Counted from the first letter of the stretch, positions 1 through 7,533 are shown. The stretch is DNA of 11,281 nucleotides from Victivallales bacterium (GCA_017963875.1 JAGCTA010000403.1:1-11281), one strand, 5' to 3'. Made by a program: numbers and translations. The notes: a model not told the origin generated them from the letters alone.

Positions 1-395
1 TCGGAAAGACGGAGGAGTTTGTCGTCAGAGACGTCCAGAAGCCGTGGCGACGTCTCCTTGATGGGGTGCTCTTCGTTGGCGTAGATGCGGTAGGAAGAAA
101 AGTAGATGTAATGGCCAGTGTTGTCCAGGAACTTGGGAAGTTTGAAAACCAGTTCATTCGATGGGTAGATGAGGAAATCCACGATGCCGTCGTAGGCGTT
201 CTTTAGGATATCGTCGATGAACTGCCAGTCTTTGGCGTTAGCCTTGATGTAGCGGACATTCGGCGATTCGGTCTTCATCTCGTCAAAACTGTTGTAAACG
301 ACATCTACGCTGTAGCCTTTTTCTGCGAGCATGGGCACCAGATGCTGTCCCATCGCGCCCGTGCCGCCCAAGACCAAAACTTTCTTCTGCGACAT
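1..395 (-). CDS. NAD-dependent epimerase/dehydratase, atypical extended SDR (partial, C-terminus outside window)
   Basis: The minus-strand reading frame is open from an ATG at 395-393 to the left edge, giving the first 131 residues. The N-terminus (MSQKKVLVLGGTGAMGQHL) is a Rossmann beta strand with the dinucleotide-binding GGTGxxG loop at residues 10-16. Further on, FSSYRIYAN matches the SSxxVY strand of extended SDR enzymes, followed by a P-I-K-E-T segment typical of nucleotide-sugar epimerases. The catalytic YxxxK would lie beyond the edge, so activity cannot be judged. GAMG in place of the usual GFIG suggests the atypical, CSP41-like branch. A GGGA purine run lies about 8 bases before the start. 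It is transcribed divergently from the GH39-like gene; a role in converting a released sugar is inference. Confidence 0.82.
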   Translation of the reverse strand, partial: MSQKKVLVLGGTGAMGQHLVPMLAEKGYSVDVVYNSFDEMKTESPNVRYIKANAKDWQFIDDILKNAYDGIVDFLIYPSNELVFKLPKFLDNTGHYIYFSSYRIYANEEHPIKETSPRLLDVSDDKLLRLS

Positions 396-456
396 ATCTA
401 TTTCCCTGATTTGGATATTGTTAAATGGTGTAGCCAATATTTTTTATATAATACAT

Positions 457-484
457 AATATAACATACATTCAGCAGTAATCAA
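457..484 (-). promoter_or_regulatory. Candidate promoter for the epimerase gene
   Basis: Read on the minus strand, TTGATT (484-479) is followed after 16 bases by TATATT (462-457), 4/6 and 5/6 matches to the sigma-70 consensus. Transcription would begin near 450 and leave a leader of about 55 bases before the ATG at 395. The surrounding DNA is very AT-rich, so chance matches are possible. Confidence 0.4.
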
Positions 485-540
485 CCTTCTACGAACTCCA
501 GAAAGGGGCATTTCAGAGTTGATAAAAGGATTGAGATTTA

Positions 541-568
541 TTGACATTTTCCAATGCCATTTTATAGT
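541..568 (+). promoter_or_regulatory. Strong sigma-70-type promoter for the left GH39-like gene
   Basis: TTGACA (541-546, 6/6 match) is separated by 16 bases from TATAGT (563-568, 5/6 match). The start of transcription would fall near 575, leaving a leader of about 50 bases before the ATG at 626. The upstream in-frame ATG at 554 sits inside the spacer of this promoter, so it would not be in the mRNA. This element therefore decides the start of the following gene. Confidence 0.65.
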
Positions 569-625
569 GGTTATGCATTCTTTTTTAGTCTTGTATGTCC
601 CCCAAAACCAAAGGAAAAGGTAACC

Positions 626-1966
626 ATGAAAATCAAAGCGGATTTTGAGTCTGTTGTTGGAGTGATGAAGCCGATGCATGCGGTCGGTCAGCCGCCGATG
701 AGCCAGTTGAGCGGTTTCATGCTTCATTATTTGACGGAGGCGGGCATTCCGTATTCTCGTCTCCATGACGTTCAAGGAACGCAGGGGGCCAATCTCTATG
801 TCGATATTCCAAATCTGTTCCGTGATTTCGATGCTGATGAAAACGTCCCAGCCAACTACGATTTCGCTTTTACGGACAATCTCTTGTCGCAGCTGATGGA
901 GCACGGTGTTGAGCCGTTCTTCAGGCTGGGCGTCACCATTGAGAACTACCGTCAGGTGAAATCCTACCGCATCTTCCCGCCGAAAGACTTCGCGAAATGG
1001 GCGCGCATCTGCGAACACGTCATCAGACACTACAACGAAGGCTGGGCAGACGGTTTCCACTTCAATATTCAGTATTGGGAGATTTGGAACGAGCCAGACG
1101 ATGGTAACTATCCAAACAGCCGAACATCGATGTGGAAAGGGACGCCGCAACAGTATTATGAACTGTATGCGACTGCTGCAAAGCATCTTAAGGCGTGTTT
1201 CGGCAATACCATCAAGGTCGGCGGCTATGCGGCCTGCGGCTTCCATGATTTTGAGATAATCGATCCAAACTGCGAGGGGCTTGGCCATGCGCCGCAGACA
1301 CAGAAGGAGGGTTTCCACGATTTCGCCCACGGTTTCCTTTCATATATCCGCGAGCAGAAAGCGCCGCTCGATTTCTTCTCATGGCATAGTTACTACAATG
1401 TCGCTTATACGGTGAAGATGGCAAACCATTGCCGTCAATTGCTGACAAAATATGGATACGGCGATGTGCCTGACATCCTCAACGAGTGGAATACCTGTCA
1501 CGAGGCGAAGAGGAGGAGCACGGACTATGCGGCGGCGCAGGTCTTCGGCATGATGCTTTCTATGCAGACGAAGGCGTCAACATGGATGCTCAACTACTAT
1601 GACGCGCGCAGCAATGCCTCTGTCTATGCTGGCATGTTCAGCCCAGAGACATACGAGCCGTTCCTGGCGTATTTTGCCTTCAAACTCTTCAATGACGCAT
1701 ACGTGCTGAAGAACCAGACAAAAGCCGAATCAGACGATGATAACGTTGTTGTCTGTGCCGCGGCAAACGGCGGTAAGAAGGTTCTGCTCGCTGCCAACAT
1801 GGGTGAACAGCCCGTCGAGGCGGAATTTGAGTTGAATGGGGGGAATGCCGCAGACGCAGAGGTCATCATGACCAATTGCGAATACAAGAATACGTTGACG
1901 GGCAAGAAAATCGTGGATGGCAAGTTGACAATTCCCGCATATACCTGCCTTGAACTGCGGTTCTGA
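626..1966 (+). CDS. GH39-like glycoside hydrolase (beta-xylosidase/alpha-L-iduronidase clan), copy A
   Basis: Predicted retaining glycosidase of 446 residues with a (beta/alpha)8 barrel. The acid/base motif YWEIWNEPDD puts the catalytic Glu at E156, as in the WE(V/I)WNEP motif of GH39. ILNEWNT supplies the likely nucleophile E287, comparable to the TEFNT motif of GH39 xylosidases. SRLHD near residue 45 and FFSWHSYYN are further barrel-strand motifs of the clan. After the barrel a short beta-rich C-terminal domain (from about residue 370) ends in YTCLELRF. The start at 626 is chosen over the in-frame ATG at 554 because a promoter overlaps 554 and AAGGAAAAGG (611-620) is well placed before 626. 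The 24 extra residues would be hydrophobic but lack a convincing lipobox. Without them there is no signal peptide, so a cytoplasmic enzyme acting on oligosaccharides is likely. The substrate is unknown. It is a paralogue of the gene at 7534-8874. Confidence 0.83.
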   Translation: MKIKADFESVVGVMKPMHAVGQPPMSQLSGFMLHYLTEAGIPYSRLHDVQGTQGANLYVDIPNLFRDFDADENVPANYDFAFTDNLLSQLMEHGVEPFFRLGVTIENYRQVKSYRIFPPKDFAKWARICEHVIRHYNEGWADGFHFNIQYWEIWNEPDDGNYPNSRTSMWKGTPQQYYELYATAAKHLKACFGNTIKVGGYAACGFHDFEIIDPNCEGLGHAPQTQKEGFHDFAHGFLSYIREQKAPLDFFSWHSYYNVAYTVKMANHCRQLLTKYGYGDVPDILNEWNTCHEAKRRSTDYAAAQVFGMMLSMQTKASTWMLNYYDARSNASVYAGMFSPETYEPFLAYFAFKLFNDAYVLKNQTKAESDDDNVVVCAAANGGKKVLLAANMGEQPVEAEFELNGGNAADAEVIMTNCEYKNTLTGKKIVDGKLTIPAYTCLELRF

Positions 1967-1976
1967 TACGATGCCT

Positions 1977-2320
1977 AACGCAGCGCTGCGCGCCGCGCAC
2001 ACGACAAGGGAGCAGCCGCGCGCAGGACCCAACGCGGCGCTGCGCGCCGAGCACAATCCAAGGGAACAGCAGCGATGCGCGCCGCGCACACGACAAGCCA
2101 AAAAACGCGCGCGCCGAGCACAGGAGAAGGGAGCCGCCGCGCACAGGACGAGGGAACAGCAGCGCTACACGCCGCGCAAAGAACAGGGGAGGGGAGCGGC
2201 GCGCGCAGGACAAGCAAAAGCGGCGCGTGCCGAGTGCAGGGGACAGGGGAGCGGTGCGCCGAGCGAAGGACAAGGGGAGCGGTGCACCGCGATGGGCAGA
2301 GGACAAGGGGAAAGCCGTGC
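1977..2320. repeat. Degenerate GC-rich, T-depleted minisatellite-like array
   Basis: About ten to twelve variable-length units (roughly 22-35 bases, often spaced near 28) share the theme GCGGCGCTGCGCGCCG then AGGACAAGGGA. Exact repeats include a 22-base match between 1987-2008 and 2076-2097, AGGGAACAGCAGCG at 2061 and 2151, GCGCGCCGAGCACA at 2042 and 2109, and GGGGAGCGGTGC at 2246 and 2274, with the variant GGGGAGCGGCGC at 2191. By hand count the plus strand has only 11 T in 344 bases. The array fills the space between two convergent genes. Its open frames on both strands come from the missing stop codons and are not believed to be genes. Function is unknown; a structured convergent-transcription terminator, a mobile minisatellite or a nucleoid-protein site are possibilities. 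Confidence 0.85.
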
Positions 2321-2321
2321 G

Positions 2322-2338
2322 AAAATAGCAAGTATTTT
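2322..2338 (-). terminator. Weak AT hairpin downstream of the HAD gene
   Basis: AAAATA, loop GCAAG, TATTTT forms a perfect 6-bp stem 10 bases past the stop of the minus-strand HAD gene and at the edge of the repeat array. The stem is only A-T pairs and no T run follows in the minus direction, so a terminator role is a weak guess. Confidence 0.2.
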
Positions 2339-2347
2339 GAATGACTT

Positions 2348-3139
2348 TTATTCCCAAAGCGCCTGAAGTTCACCTAGGTTATTGCAGGTGAAATCAGGCG
2401 TGACATCCGCCTTGCTGGAGAGGTCGGCGCCTGGCCCGACGATGTGGCAGGTAATGGTTCCAGCATTGACGCCCGCCGCAATGTCTGTCGCGAGGCGGTC
2501 ACCGATCATCAGGGCATTCTCTGGCTTGACGCCGAATCGTGCGGCCGCGCGTTGGAGGAATCCCGCGTGCGGCTTGCCCAATTGCGTCAGCGTGACGCCA
2601 GAGGCGAGTTCGACACAACGGGAGATTGCACCGCAATCGACGAGCCGCGTCGGCTGGTCTGTCGGGCAGAAGACATCTGGATGTGTGGAATAGCCAGGAA
2701 TGCCATTGTAGAGATGCCATGACGCCTGGCAGAGCCGCTGGTATGTCAAGGTCTTGTCAAAGGAGACGATGACGGCTTCTGGATTGTCGTCAATGATTTC
2801 ATATCCAGATGCTTCCAGTTCCTCTTTCATTGCGGGAACTCCAAGAAGAAACAAACGTTTCCATTGCGGATGTTCGGCACGGAGCGTGTCCACAAGAAAA
2901 TCCGTGGAAGTATAGAAATTGCCTTTGTCTGTCTTGATGCCGTACCTGTCAAGTCTCGCGACATATTCGTCCTTGCTGTAGGATGAATTGTTCGAGCAGA
3001 ATGCGTATGGGATATTCCGTTGCTTAAGGAAATCAAGGAAAGGCATGGTGGTCGGGTAGAGCGTTCCGCCATGGTAGATGGTTCCATCCATGTCCAGGAA
3101 AACTGCCTGGACGCGTGAGAGCAGGGGGCTTGAGGTCAT
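2348..3139 (-). CDS. HAD-IIA family sugar phosphatase (NagD/pNPPase-like)
   Basis: Predicted Mg2+-dependent phosphatase of 263 residues, the usual size for the HAD-IIA subfamily. Motif I is FLDMDGTIY, with nucleophile D16 and acid/base D18. Motif II lies in FCSNNSS (residues 47-53), the NNSS signature of HAD-IIA. The conserved LGKPHAG supplies K189, and MIGDRLATDI gives the metal-binding D214 and D219. The C2-type cap sits between about residues 80 and 180. The frame stays open upstream to an ATG at 3334, but those 65 extra residues do not resemble the family, and a promoter candidate at 3261-3288 would start transcription downstream of 3334. Translation is therefore placed at 3139, although no strong Shine-Dalgarno precedes it; 3208 is an alternative. 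The protein is cytoplasmic. It is probably active on sugar phosphates or nucleotides; the substrate cannot be told. It is transcribed away from the glycosidase cluster. Confidence 0.85.
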   Translation of the reverse strand: MTSSPLLSRVQAVFLDMDGTIYHGGTLYPTTMPFLDFLKQRNIPYAFCSNNSSYSKDEYVARLDRYGIKTDKGNFYTSTDFLVDTLRAEHPQWKRLFLLGVPAMKEELEASGYEIIDDNPEAVIVSFDKTLTYQRLCQASWHLYNGIPGYSTHPDVFCPTDQPTRLVDCGAISRCVELASGVTLTQLGKPHAGFLQRAAARFGVKPENALMIGDRLATDIAAGVNAGTITCHIVGPGADLSSKADVTPDFTCNNLGELQALWE

Positions 3140-3260
3140 GGGCTGATTCTGTAATTTGCGTTTTGGACTGGACAAATGGGGCTTGTTTTCGTAGACACAT
3201 AATGGCATCTTCCCAAGTGTATCATGTGTCCCACGAAATGGTTCTGAAAAATACCACAAT

Positions 3261-3288
3261 ACTTTAATGTGGCTGGACATATTGTCAA
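3261..3288 (-). promoter_or_regulatory. Candidate promoter for the HAD gene
   Basis: On the minus strand TTGACA (3288-3283, 6/6) is followed after 16 bases by TAAAGT (3266-3261, 4/6). Transcription would start near 3254, giving a leader of about 115 bases to the ATG at 3139. This would exclude the longest possible start at 3334. Confidence 0.4.
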
Positions 3289-3303
3289 AGCAGCGGCACA
3301 GCA

Positions 3304-3336
3304 AAAAACATGCTTTGTTCATTGTGAAAAACATGC
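3304..3336. repeat. 10-bp direct repeat AAAAACATGC
   Basis: AAAAACATGC occurs at 3304-3313 and again at 3327-3336, start to start 23 bases, about two helical turns. Copies spaced like this upstream of a catabolic cluster can be binding sites for a tandem-binding activator, but this is only a positional argument. Confidence 0.35.
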
Positions 3337-3347
3337 CTATGTCGTTC

Positions 3348-3363
3348 CTGAACAGAAGTTCAG
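3348..3363. promoter_or_regulatory. Palindrome CTGAAC-AGAA-GTTCAG, possible operator
   Basis: A perfect 6-bp inverted repeat with a 4-base centre lies 108 bases before the first gene of the glycosidase cluster. It has no T tract after it and is not at a gene end, so an operator half-site pair is more likely than a terminator. No regulator gene is in the window to pair with it. Confidence 0.35.
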
Positions 3364-3470
3364 TGTCGCTTGCGGATGATTTTTAGACGAAATGTGCTAT
3401 TGTAATGGACAAATCACCGATTTTGCGTATGAGTCAATAAACTATTTTCAATTTTCGGGAGAAAAGACTG

Positions 3471-4511
3471 ATGAGTGACAACAAAGGCATAAACAGTACC
3501 TGTGGCGATGAAATCAAGGCTGTGCTTCTTCATCTTGGGCATAACATGTGGTGCGACTATCTTCCTGAGGACATGGATAACGCACTGCTTGCCAATGGCG
3601 CTCCAGCAGGCAAAGGCGTGCCTGCCACTGTGTTGAGCAACAAGGATGACCTATGGAACCGCGCCATCGACCGCATGGTTGAACGCAAACTCAACATGCT
3701 GGTCATCGACATCGGCGAAGGACTCGTCCTCCCAAGCCATCCAGAACTAGCCATCGAAGGCAGTTGGACGCCTGAAAAGATGCAGGCTGAAATCAAACGT
3801 CTCAAGGCGCTTGGCATCGAGGCGATTCCCAAATTGAATTTCTCCACAACGCATAACGGATGGTTGAAGCACTACCGTCGCATGGTTTCAACGACCGAAT
3901 ACTACCGTGTCTGCGAAGATGTCATCCGAGACACAGGGGAAGTTTTCGGCACGCCGCGCTTCTTCCACATTGGTTATGACGAGGAGAGCGCCGAACATCA
4001 GTCGAACAGTGGCTACGTCAGGTTCATCTGCGTTAGAAAAGGCGAATTGTGGAAACATGATTTCCTGCATATCGTTGGCGCAGTCGAAAAGAATGGCATG
4101 CGTGCCTGGGCATGGAGCGACTATGGATGGGAGCATCCTGACTTCTATGAATGGGCACCGAAAAGCATCTTGATGAGCAACTGGTATTATGACGAATGCT
4201 ACGAAGGATTTGAACTCTCGGAGAATAAGGGCCCCGACCACAAGCGTCTTAAGGCGTTCTATGATTTGGAGAAGGCTGGCTTCGAGCAGGTTCCGTGTGG
4301 AACGAACTGGTCTGGTTGGTCGCGTCGCAAAGTGAATGCGGGGGCGGATGACGTCATTGGGCGGCTTGTGGCAATGTGTCGGCGCGATTTGAATCCTGCT
4401 CTGCTGAAAGGATTCATGATGGCTCCGTGGGCATTCTGCGATACCGAAGAGCACTTGGCATTTATCAATCGAGGGACGGACTTGTTCGCAGAAGCATTGA
4501 AACAGCAATAA
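3471..4511 (+). CDS. GH20-like (beta/alpha)8 glycoside hydrolase domain protein
   Basis: A 346-residue protein that looks like a single TIM-barrel domain with no signal peptide. The best clue is FHIGYDEE, with D170-E171 in the place of the Asp-Glu pair of the HxGxDE motif of GH20 hexosaminidases and their relatives. Other barrel-like strands are LNMLVIDIGEG, IPKLNFS (strand ending at residue 125) and MRAWAWSDYGW (W213, W215, D217), with aromatic residues that could line a sugar site. Translation starts at 3471 behind GGGAGAAAAG. It is the first gene of the plus-strand cluster and lies 98 bases before the 961-residue gene. Substrate-assisted hydrolysis of an N-acetylhexosaminide would be the family expectation, but the Gly-Tyr change in the motif and the short length make a different substrate possible. 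The family call is by motif only. Confidence 0.55.
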   Translation: MSDNKGINSTCGDEIKAVLLHLGHNMWCDYLPEDMDNALLANGAPAGKGVPATVLSNKDDLWNRAIDRMVERKLNMLVIDIGEGLVLPSHPELAIEGSWTPEKMQAEIKRLKALGIEAIPKLNFSTTHNGWLKHYRRMVSTTEYYRVCEDVIRDTGEVFGTPRFFHIGYDEESAEHQSNSGYVRFICVRKGELWKHDFLHIVGAVEKNGMRAWAWSDYGWEHPDFYEWAPKSILMSNWYYDECYEGFELSENKGPDHKRLKAFYDLEKAGFEQVPCGTNWSGWSRRKVNAGADDVIGRLVAMCRRDLNPALLKGFMMAPWAFCDTEEHLAFINRGTDLFAEALKQQ

Positions 4512-4609
4512 AATGATATTTTAATATTCGCATGGCCATTGACGGAAGTGACGATATATTACAGCAGTCTTTCCGATAAGCACGGCACAGCGTTCGCAGG
4601 AGTATTACG

Positions 4610-7495
4610 ATGAGAACATTTTCCAGAGAAGAAATCGTATGTCATGAAACAAGTGACCGCAGCGGATATATTCCGCCGCGAGGCGAGGTCAGTATTCCAT
4701 TTAAAGTCTCCAAGGCCAGCGGCCCTGTGACGTATCGTCTTCGTCTTCTAGGGGAACCAGATTATTTTTGGAAATGGCGCACGGAATGGGGTTCGCCATA
4801 CGCCATCGCCATGTCCATTGATGATGTCCTTACAACGCGCGATACCTACCATGAGCAGTTCTCCCTTGAATTTCCCTGCCATGGGGATACGCATCCGCGC
4901 AATGCCTACATTAAACTCTTCCAGACAGATTTGAAGCCTGGGGCAAAAAGCGTTTTTTCCATTCCTGTGAAAGCGGAGAACTTCAAATGCAATGGCGAAG
5001 CAGGAGCACATTTGGAAATCTATTATGCGAAGAAAGGCCGTCATCCCAACGATGTTTTCGATGCCCCCGATAAAACCATAGACCTGCTTTTTCCAGACGG
5101 GACGCATGACTGGACTGTGCTGGAAAAGCAGTTCGTCCTCCCCAAAAACGCCGTGTGCATCATCATGCGGCTTGGCGTTAAAAATACCTTTGGGAAACTG
5201 CTCGTCGGCTCGCCGAGGCTGTGCTTTGATGGCGGGGAAAGCGTCATCCCCTCGCTTGCCAGGACGCAGGCGAGAAAAGCGCAGTTGAATTATCTTGGCG
5301 AAAACTTGTCGCGACGCGACTGGCTTGAATGCGCAGTCGAGGTTGACGGCAAGGAAATCTTCCGTGGTGAAAAATACACTGGCATCGTGCGTCGTCCTGA
5401 ATATACCTTCGATGCGGGGAGCCTGAAGCCTGGCAAGCATGTGTTTACACTGAAACTTCTCAATGACTTTGAAAATGCCGTCGGGTTCATTGTTCAGGGA
5501 CTTGAACTGCATACGCTTGGAAATCATGATTTTGAATTTATCGGTGCTCCAGAGACCGTTTCTCCGCGCAGCCAGTTTACGGCTGTTGTTCGCACGACGA
5601 AACCGAATGTGACTGTTTCATCGGGAAATGCCAGCGTGACATTCGGCGAGGCGGGGCTTCACGGCATCAAATTGAAAGCACCCGCGAAGGGAACCAAGAC
5701 CTTTGAATTGTCCTGCAAAGGTTTTCGTGATAGTTTTGAAGTGACTGCTGTTCAGGCATCTGAGCCAGCGGTCTATCTAGGGACTGGCGATTCTGTGTAT
5801 ATTCCACAGACGACTGAGGACGTGGAGCGCTACATTGAATGGTATGTCGCGAATCATATTGGCAACTGCATCTGCTTCCGTCACTGCTACCGCTGGGATG
5901 GTGGGCGGAGTCTCAATGAGCCGATGTGGCGGAATACCGTCAGGATTCTCAATGAGATTGGCCTCCACTATACCGTCATGGTGGATGGTCGAGAAATTCC
6001 AGGCATGAATGCGAATCCGCCTGAACGCCTTGTCCAAGGACCTCTCTACATCGGTCGCCGTTCCCATGAAAACGACGGCTCGCTCTGCTATTGGTCGAAT
6101 CAACTGTGGTTTGTGGAGCCATTCCCCGAACCATACGGCGACATCCTTTCCAGATCGGTCGATCCAGGCGGTATCCAGCCGCACATCCGCCCGAAGCGTT
6201 CAGGGGATAAGGCGTGGTGGTTCTTCAATCCAGAGCAATCGAAGAATGCCAAAGAGGCGGCTGACTACTTTGTCGCAAACCTGAAGGACGCAAAGGGGGA
6301 TTCGACACGCCATTCAGGACCATCGGCACTGTTCCGCTATTTCTTCCAGGCTGGCTATGACTGCCTCCTGGCAGAACAGATGTATGGTCCAGAGGAAGTC
6401 ATTCTGTCATCATTGCGTGGCGCTTCGCGAGCGTATGGCAAGGAGAATTTTGGCACGCATCTGGCGACCCAGTGGAGTTCAGGTCCGCTGGACACACCCA
6501 ACCATGCCGCACGCTATTTCCTTTCCCTTGCAGTTAGTTACATGCATGGAGCAACCGACATCAATACGGAGGAAGGACTCTGGAGGATGGAGTCGGGCTA
6601 TTCGGACTATGACCGTTTTAGCCACAACTGCGTGATTCACCAGAAGGCCCATGCGGAATTCAGAAAATTCATGGAGGCGAATCCTCGGACGGGGCGTTTG
6701 GTCACGCCGATGGCCTGCATACAGGGGCGTTACGATGGTTGGCGTTGCTTTGGCCGAGGCAATGTTTGGTGCAACGAGGGCGATGAATGGCGTTTCAGCG
6801 ACGCAGAGGCATCCTTCGACCTCATCAAGTTGTTCTATCCGCGCAGCAAACTGGACTCAATCTATGAGAAGCAATGCACAGACGAACCGAAAGGATGGTA
6901 TACGGGGACGCCGTATGGGTACATCGACCTCTTCCCGAGCGAAGGCGATTGGAATGCGTATTCAGCCCTGGCTTTCCTTGGATGGCATACGTATGAAAAG
7001 GGCGATGGGGAGAAGATGCTGGATTATGTCAAAAATGGTGGTTATCTGTTGTTGTGCCGCAGACATTTGAACATGGCGTTGACTCGCGACGGCACGTTGA
7101 GGTATCCTGTTGGGGACAAGGCGCTGGATGTCCTGCTTGGCGCTGGTTGGAAGACTGCGACTGGCGTGCGGATGACATCCGTCGGCAAAGGAATGGTCTT
7201 CTATGTGGCGTCTGACGAATGGCCTGCGTCCAACGCGATTTCCGATGAATATGCGATTTGCCTGAAAAAACTGGCGGAACACATTGTGGCGGAGGAATTT
7301 GAACGCGGGTGGATAAAGTCGAATGAGGATGTCGAGTTTGCTTGCTACGAGCAAGGCGATGGCTCTAGAGTGTTCTACCTGCTGAATATTCGCTGGTGGG
7401 ACCGCAAGACGTCCACGGTGACTTTCCAGCGTGGTGGAAGACGCGAGAAGATCCGTGTGCCTTTTGGTAAGATTGTTGTTTTTACCATGTCATAG
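4610..7495 (+). CDS. Large multidomain protein, probable glycoside hydrolase of unassigned family
   Basis: I do not recognise a named family for this 961-residue protein. It has no signal peptide. Residues 1 to about 385 look like successive beta sandwiches, including a CBM-like stretch near 120-206 (LEIYYAKKG to LLVGSPRLCF). From about 385 a barrel-like region follows (VERYIEWYVANHIGNCICF, then LHYTVMVDGREIP), with conserved-looking acids at E589 (LLAEQMYG) and E654/E655 (DINTEEGLW). A region from about 696 to 880 ends in MLDYVKNGGYLLLC (near residue 810), resembling the amidotransferase-like domain after the barrel of GH42-type galactosidases. The C-terminus is another beta domain ending in KIVVFTMS. 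CAGGAG at 4597-4602 is a good ribosome site for the ATG at 4610. The gene lies between GH20-like and GH39-like genes, which supports a glycosidase role. E589 and E654 or E655 as catalytic pair is a guess. Confidence 0.6.
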   Translation: MRTFSREEIVCHETSDRSGYIPPRGEVSIPFKVSKASGPVTYRLRLLGEPDYFWKWRTEWGSPYAIAMSIDDVLTTRDTYHEQFSLEFPCHGDTHPRNAYIKLFQTDLKPGAKSVFSIPVKAENFKCNGEAGAHLEIYYAKKGRHPNDVFDAPDKTIDLLFPDGTHDWTVLEKQFVLPKNAVCIIMRLGVKNTFGKLLVGSPRLCFDGGESVIPSLARTQARKAQLNYLGENLSRRDWLECAVEVDGKEIFRGEKYTGIVRRPEYTFDAGSLKPGKHVFTLKLLNDFENAVGFIVQGLELHTLGNHDFEFIGAPETVSPRSQFTAVVRTTKPNVTVSSGNASVTFGEAGLHGIKLKAPAKGTKTFELSCKGFRDSFEVTAVQASEPAVYLGTGDSVYIPQTTEDVERYIEWYVANHIGNCICFRHCYRWDGGRSLNEPMWRNTVRILNEIGLHYTVMVDGREIPGMNANPPERLVQGPLYIGRRSHENDGSLCYWSNQLWFVEPFPEPYGDILSRSVDPGGIQPHIRPKRSGDKAWWFFNPEQSKNAKEAADYFVANLKDAKGDSTRHSGPSALFRYFFQAGYDCLLAEQMYGPEEVILSSLRGASRAYGKENFGTHLATQWSSGPLDTPNHAARYFLSLAVSYMHGATDINTEEGLWRMESGYSDYDRFSHNCVIHQKAHAEFRKFMEANPRTGRLVTPMACIQGRYDGWRCFGRGNVWCNEGDEWRFSDAEASFDLIKLFYPRSKLDSIYEKQCTDEPKGWYTGTPYGYIDLFPSEGDWNAYSALAFLGWHTYEKGDGEKMLDYVKNGGYLLLCRRHLNMALTRDGTLRYPVGDKALDVLLGAGWKTATGVRMTSVGKGMVFYVASDEWPASNAISDEYAICLKKLAEHIVAEEFERGWIKSNEDVEFACYEQGDGSRVFYLLNIRWWDRKTSTVTFQRGGRREKIRVPFGKIVVFTMS

Positions 7496-7533
7496 TTAAA
7501 ATCGTGTTTAAGAAATTAATCCAGGAGTAGAAA

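Larger units (their letters stand above)
3140..3470. other. Divergent intergenic region
   Basis: This 331-base region lies between the HAD gene (minus) and the glycosidase cluster (plus). It contains a minus-strand promoter candidate (3261-3288), a 10-bp direct repeat (3304-3336), a palindrome (3348-3363), and a weaker 7-bp inverted repeat GACACAT/ATGTGTC (3194-3200, 3224-3230). No small gene with a credible start is seen. For the plus strand the best -10 is TGTAAT (3401-3406), but no good -35 goes with it, so promoter use may depend on an activator. Confidence 0.5.

Noticed and set aside
554..625. Lipoprotein-like or signal N-terminus for the left GH39-like protein (FFFSLVC)
   Set aside because: The codons lie across the predicted promoter and leader, there are no N-terminal basic residues, and the cysteine context is not a good lipobox. 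The Met at 626 has a clear ribosome site.
398..1330. 310-residue minus-strand open frame opposite the left GH39-like gene
   Set aside because: It is antisense to a gene with clear catalytic motifs and shows no recognisable domain of its own.
1977..2320. CRISPR array
   Set aside because: Units are degenerate and of variable length, there are no unique spacers between identical repeats, and no cas genes are present.
1950..2366. 138-residue open frame on the plus strand through the repeat array, and several minus-strand frames (such as 1866-2357)
   Set aside because: The array is so poor in T that stop codons are rare on both strands. Units vary in length without keeping frame, and no start has a good ribosome site. 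The frames are composition artefacts.
4539..4560. TTGACG plus TATATT as a promoter before the 961-residue gene
   Set aside because: The hexamers are only 10 bases apart, too close for a sigma-70 promoter, and no other -10 fits the TTGACG.
4748..5527. 259-residue minus-strand open frame opposite the 961-residue gene
   Set aside because: Shadow of the coding strand; no motif, and the plus-strand protein is continuous across it.
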